A stretch of 64,000 nucleotides of DNA from Legionella quinlivanii. Lineage in GTDB: Bacteria; Pseudomonadota; Gammaproteobacteria; Legionellales; Legionellaceae. Shown here one piece after another: positions 60,607 to 64,000 of this stretch. Both the position numbers and the translations under genes were made by a program. The stretch spans positions 2,927,501 through 2,991,500 of the forward strand of contig NZ_UGOX01000001.1 of the NCBI RefSeq assembly GCF_900461555.1, given 5' to 3'. A model generated the notes under the pieces. That model did not search any database. It was not told where the DNA came from and saw only the letters and a program-made list of their open reading frames with translations. The number at the start of each line of letters is the position of its first letter. Position 1 is the first letter of the stretch.

Positions 60607-62821
60607 TTTCTTTCTCCCTTTTCACTGAATTCAAATCAAGAACTGCTTCAACAATTGATTCTTTGCTGGGCAATAGGTATTGCCATGCAGTTCCTAACGG
60701 GATGAAGCAATCTTCACCCGTAATGCGTTTTATTTTCAAACGAGATGAGGCTTCTTCCGCAAGCAATGTGGTTAATCCTTCGCTAATGGAAGCACTGCGC
60801 CGTCCCTCATCGACTATCAGAACACGCTTTGCCTTTGCTACTTCGCGTAAAATGGCTTGTGCAGGCAGAGGGCTTAACCAGCGTAAATCGACGATCTTCA
60901 CTTTGATCTGGTATTGATCGCGTAAAATTTTTGCGGCTTGCCGTGATAAGTAGTAGCCATTGGCATAGCTAAGAATCACTGTATCTCCCTCACCGAAGAC
61001 GCCAACCTCTCCGGCCGCAATGGTTTCATGGGCAGGCGGATACTCAAACAGCCAGCCATTATCCCCATTTTCATGCAGATCTTTAGTCATATACAGAGCG
61101 ATAGGCTCAAGGAACACCACCACCCGGCCTTCTTCATGGGCCAGTTTTATGCAAGTTCTTAGCATTTTAGCGGCATCGGGTCCATTTGAAGGACAGGCAA
61201 CAATGACTCCTGGTAAATCCCGAAGCACAGCAATCGAATTGTCATTATGAAAATGACCGCCAAAACCTTTCTGATAAGCTAAACCGGCAATACGTATGAC
61301 CATCGGATTACAATATTGACCATTAGAAAAGAACGACAAAGTCGATGCTTCTCCGCGCAACTGATCCTCGGCGTTATGCAAATAGGCTAAAAACTGGATT
61401 TCCGGAACAGGAATAAAGCCATTATGTGACAGGCCAATCGCTGTTCCAAGAATTGTTGTTTCATCCAGAATGGAGTCAAACACGCGCCGCTGACCAAATC
61501 TTGTCTGCAAATCAGCAGTGACCCGGTATACACCGCCCTTTTTACCCACGTCCTCGCCAAAAATCAGCATATTAGGGTATTGAGCCATGAGGTCGGTTAA
61601 AGCGAAATTAATATTCTGGCAAAGATTGCGTTTTAGGCTTAGCTGGTTATAAGCACTGCCAAAAGCTTTGATACGTGCAGCTTCGTCTGGTACGGGATAA
61701 AGAGTGGCTGATGTGGGTTTAGGAATAATCGAGGACATGACTTCAGCGGCGCTGCTCATGCGCGGCAAACGTACAGCCTCCATTGCCTTCGCCTCAATCA
61801 GCGACTTGTTATCCAGATATAACTCAGCCATCGACTCTAAACTCATCCAGTCCTGTTCATGTAATATTCTTGCCGTATGAAGCAAGGGATCATTGGCTTC
61901 TATTCGTTCAATCTCCGCCTGGCTGTGGTATTGCGATTCAATATCAGAACCTGCATGGCCTAAAAGGCGTACACATTTCATATGTAGAAAAACCGGCTGC
62001 TTTTTCTGCCTTGCTATTTGCTGCGCCTCCTGCGCTTTCAGAAAGGTATCCGCTATGTTCAGTCCATCGCAACTCAGATAATGAATTGCAGGACGGTTCT
62101 TTATGGAGGATTCAATCCAATGATTAGGCGTGGGCACGGAAATACCAATTCCATTATCTTCACAAATGAAGACTAAGGGCAGCGGATAACCCTGGCTGGC
62201 AATCCAGGAACAGGCATTTAAGGTGGTTTGTGAAGAGGCGTGATTGGTAGACGCGTCTCCGAATGAGCAAAGGACAATGGAGTCAGCAGGAAGCTTTGAT
62301 TTGATACCCAACTCTCTGGCACGAGTGATGGAAATTGCCGCTCCCAAGGCTTTGGGTAAATGAGAAGCAATGGTTGAGGTTTGCGGGGGAATGGATAAAG
62401 GCACGCTGCCAAACACCTTATGCCGGCCTCCGGCAATCGGCTCTTCTGCAGCAGCTACCAGAGAGAGCAGGATATCGCGAACCCCATCACAGCCTGCGAC
62501 CTGCTTAGCACGCTGAAGATAAAATCCTCCGCTTCTGTAATGAAGAAATGCCATATCAGCAGGGCGAAAGACTTGTCCGAAAACGGCATTGCCTTCATGG
62601 CCGCTGCTGCCAATCGTATAAAAAGACAAGCCTTTTTCTTTCAGTTGACGGGCGATTAAATCAAGAAGACGCGATTTAATCTGAGAATCAAATAACTCAA
62701 TGGCGAGCTTCTTATCAAGTCCTGCCTGCCCAGGTTGCGTATTACTTAAAGCAGCCGGAAAATCGGCAGCTTTTATTTTTTTCAGGAACTGCTCATCCAC
62801 TACACTTGCTCTATCCAGCAT
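60584..62821 (-). CDS. Fused E1 alpha/beta subunit of a 2-oxoacid dehydrogenase
   Basis: A 745-residue thiamine-diphosphate enzyme with alpha and beta E1 parts in one chain. The alpha half has FYTIGSSGHEGN, GRHKVFGS, and the TPP motif GDAST ... EDNGIGIS. The beta half starts near 400 (FALTDLMAQYPNMLIFGEDVG) with FGGHFHNDNS, VACPSNGPDAAKML and LDLRWLSPLP-like segments. Such fused E1 belongs to the branched-chain or 2-oxoisovalerate type. E2/E3 are not in the window. Coupling with GcdH suggests use in amino-acid breakdown. ATG 62,821 is best spaced from AGGG; 62,824 and GTG 62,827 are alternatives. Confidence 0.85.
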   Translation of the reverse strand: MLDRASVVDEQFLKKIKAADFPAALSNTQPGQAGLDKKLAIELFDSQIKSRLLDLIARQLKEKGLSFYTIGSSGHEGNAVFGQVFRPADMAFLHYRSGGFYLQRAKQVAGCDGVRDILLSLVAAAEEPIAGGRHKVFGSVPLSIPPQTSTIASHLPKALGAAISITRARELGIKSKLPADSIVLCSFGDASTNHASSQTTLNACSWIASQGYPLPLVFICEDNGIGISVPTPNHWIESSIKNRPAIHYLSCDGLNIADTFLKAQEAQQIARQKKQPVFLHMKCVRLLGHAGSDIESQYHSQAEIERIEANDPLLHTARILHEQDWMSLESMAELYLDNKSLIEAKAMEAVRLPRMSSAAEVMSSIIPKPTSATLYPVPDEAARIKAFGSAYNQLSLKRNLCQNINFALTDLMAQYPNMLIFGEDVGKKGGVYRVTADLQTRFGQRRVFDSILDETTILGTAIGLSHNGFIPVPEIQFLAYLHNAEDQLRGEASTLSFFSNGQYCNPMVIRIAGLAYQKGFGGHFHNDNSIAVLRDLPGVIVACPSNGPDAAKMLRTCIKLAHEEGRVVVFLEPIALYMTKDLHENGDNGWLFEYPPAHETIAAGEVGVFGEGDTVILSYANGYYLSRQAAKILRDQYQIKVKIVDLRWLSPLPAQAILREVAKAKRVLIVDEGRRSASISEGLTTLLAEEASSRLKIKRITGEDCFIPLGTAWQYLLPSKESIVEAVLDLNSVKREKESGRLAVS

Positions 62822-63007
62822 CATCACACCCTGTCAATTAGTTCCAATCCTTTCATGAACCATCAGGCGATGCTCATGAAAATCTGCGTATAAGCTACGT
62901 GAAAAAAGCGTTAATAGCCAGATCTTGCGTTATAAAAAAGTGTATACTTTACAAGAATCGCCGTAGGTGTAGAGTGTGAGTGCCTGCGGCCCTAAGGAAA
63001 GAACAAG

Positions 63008-64000
63008 ATGGCCACGGAATTGGTTATTGCCCAAAACCTGCGTTTAAATCCTGTTTCCAGCGAACCTCGTCCTGGCAGAAGTCAGGAGCTTTATATCGGG
63101 CAGCTCTTAAGAGCAGTCGTCAACTTTCAAAATGCGAATGAAGTCAGCATCAATATTAATGGTCAGAATATCAATGCCAAAACCTCTCACCATTTTACAC
63201 CGGGCGAGTTACTGGAGATTAAAGTCGCTAAAACAGGTGAATCCACTGTTTTGCAGGTCATTAAAGACCCTGTTCCCTTAAACACTTTAAATCAGGCCTT
63301 ATTGCATTATTTGCCGCGACAGCTGCCTGCTACCCAGTTAATGCCTTTACTAAGTCTTTTGCAGAATCAGGAAAATCTCCCTGAATCGCTGAGATCGCAA
63401 GTGCAGCAGTTGCTGCAAAGTATCGTTCCCTTAAACGAACTGCCGCAGAAATTTCAACAGGCCTTGGTTCACAGCGGTTATTTTCTGGAAGCGTCACTGC
63501 TTAATTTTAATAAACAATCCCAACTGGGGAGTGATTTTAAAGGCCAATGCCTGCAATTGCTGGCAGCCATTCAGAAAGATTTTCCGAATAGCGGCAGCGT
63601 TATCACAGTGGCAAGTGATCGCTCCGTTCAAAAAGAAAATCTGCCTCTGCCCGGCGTTTTACCACAACCCTATGCCAGGCCTTCTCCGATTGCCGATTTA
63701 GCCATTGATGAATTGCTTCCGCTGGTGCGCGATCACCTGGAACATGTGCTGGCACGCATTACGGCGGGCCAACTCACTCACTTACTCCACACAAACCCCT
63801 TTCCTTACAGTGTAATGGTTGATCTGCCCGTCAATACTAGTGAGCAAGCCGATATTATCCCGCTTTTAATTAAAGAAGAACCTGAACAGAATGCCCAGGA
63901 AAGCAACTGGTCTATTCGCTTTGCAGTCAATTTGGAGCATTTAGGTGCAATACAAGCTAAATTAACTCTGCAAGGAGATGCTTTGGATGTCCAGTTAAAC
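63008..64000 (+). CDS. FliK-like flagellar hook-length control protein (3' end outside window)
   Basis: Open from ATG 63,008 (AAGGAAAG upstream) to the window edge, 331 codons. N-part: ELYIGQLLRAVVNFQNANEV and PGELLEIKVAKTG. Late in the visible part, SNWSIRFAVNLEHLGAIQAKLTLQGDALDVQL matches the start of the FliK C-terminal Flg_hook domain. FliK controls hook length and substrate switching in flagellar export; family members without flagellar neighbours also exist. It is divergent from the E1 gene. Confidence 0.75.
   Translation, partial: MATELVIAQNLRLNPVSSEPRPGRSQELYIGQLLRAVVNFQNANEVSININGQNINAKTSHHFTPGELLEIKVAKTGESTVLQVIKDPVPLNTLNQALLHYLPRQLPATQLMPLLSLLQNQENLPESLRSQVQQLLQSIVPLNELPQKFQQALVHSGYFLEASLLNFNKQSQLGSDFKGQCLQLLAAIQKDFPNSGSVITVASDRSVQKENLPLPGVLPQPYARPSPIADLAIDELLPLVRDHLEHVLARITAGQLTHLLHTNPFPYSVMVDLPVNTSEQADIIPLLIKEEPEQNAQESNWSIRFAVNLEHLGAIQAKLTLQGDALDVQLN

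Overview
The window looks like chromosome of a Legionella species or a close relative. The protein set is Legionella-like: a porin of the Lpg1974 type, secreted sedolisin and GH18 enzymes, several orphan proteins that could be Dot/Icm effectors, and a modest GC content. It is also very rich in short palindromic repeats. Species assignment is an inference from protein character, not from a marker gene.

Layout. 1-9.9 kb: the 5' part of an Lhr-type helicase (minus strand), a methyltransferase, a secreted FAD oxidoreductase, an M15 peptidase, an unknown protein, an MFS transporter, a small Gly/Tyr-rich secreted protein and a HAD hydrolase. 10-17.9 kb: an S53 peptidase coupled to a secreted beta-propeller protein, a secreted phosphatase-like protein, a small P-loop kinase, a Cys-rich exported peptide, an unknown coiled-coil protein and an ATP-grasp enzyme. 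18-26.6 kb: two paralogous hybrid histidine kinases flanking a CvfB-like S1 protein, an outer-membrane porin and an unknown protein. 26.7-30.9 kb: a bufferin operon (bufB-bufC-bufA) continuing into YceI, cytochrome b561, YceI and YHS genes. 31-33.2 kb: a Gly-rich secreted protein with an autotransporter-type repeat but no barrel.

The most striking region is 34,995-46,801, probably extending to 47,890. It is a tightly packed biosynthetic operon: hydroxymandelate oxidase, 4-hydroxymandelate synthase, an HpgT-like aminotransferase, a CarA-like beta-lactam synthetase (interrupted by one in-frame TAA), a CarB-like carboxymethylproline synthase, a stand-alone carrier protein, a POT transporter and a C-A-T-R NRPS. 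An aldo/keto reductase follows. The first three genes should make 4-hydroxyphenylglycine (Hpg). My reading of the A-domain pocket (D-I-F-H start) also points to Hpg. The CarA/CarB pair are the signature enzymes of carbapenam formation, but CarC is absent. I infer a hybrid NRPS/beta-lactam pathway for an unknown product.

48-55.6 kb is a scrambled accessory zone next to tRNA-Pro(GGG). It holds a DUF3597 protein, an unknown protein, two broken LOG-family genes, the C-terminal remnant of a DUF1998 (MZB) defence-type protein, an IS481-family element and a decayed IS3-family element whose 4-bp target duplication can be read. 55.6-64 kb holds a GH18 chitinase-like protein, a small unknown protein, an IS4-family element, a tandem array of 19-bp repeats, glutaryl-CoA dehydrogenase, a fused 2-oxoacid dehydrogenase E1 and the start of a FliK-like gene.

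Several repeat families thread through the window: a two-palindrome REP-like element with a 19-bp tandem tail; a roughly 160-bp palindromic element; an IS4-related MITE; and an 85-bp inverted repeat. The IS4 element and its MITEs have landed three times at the same TTTAT/ATAAA loop of the REP-like palindrome.
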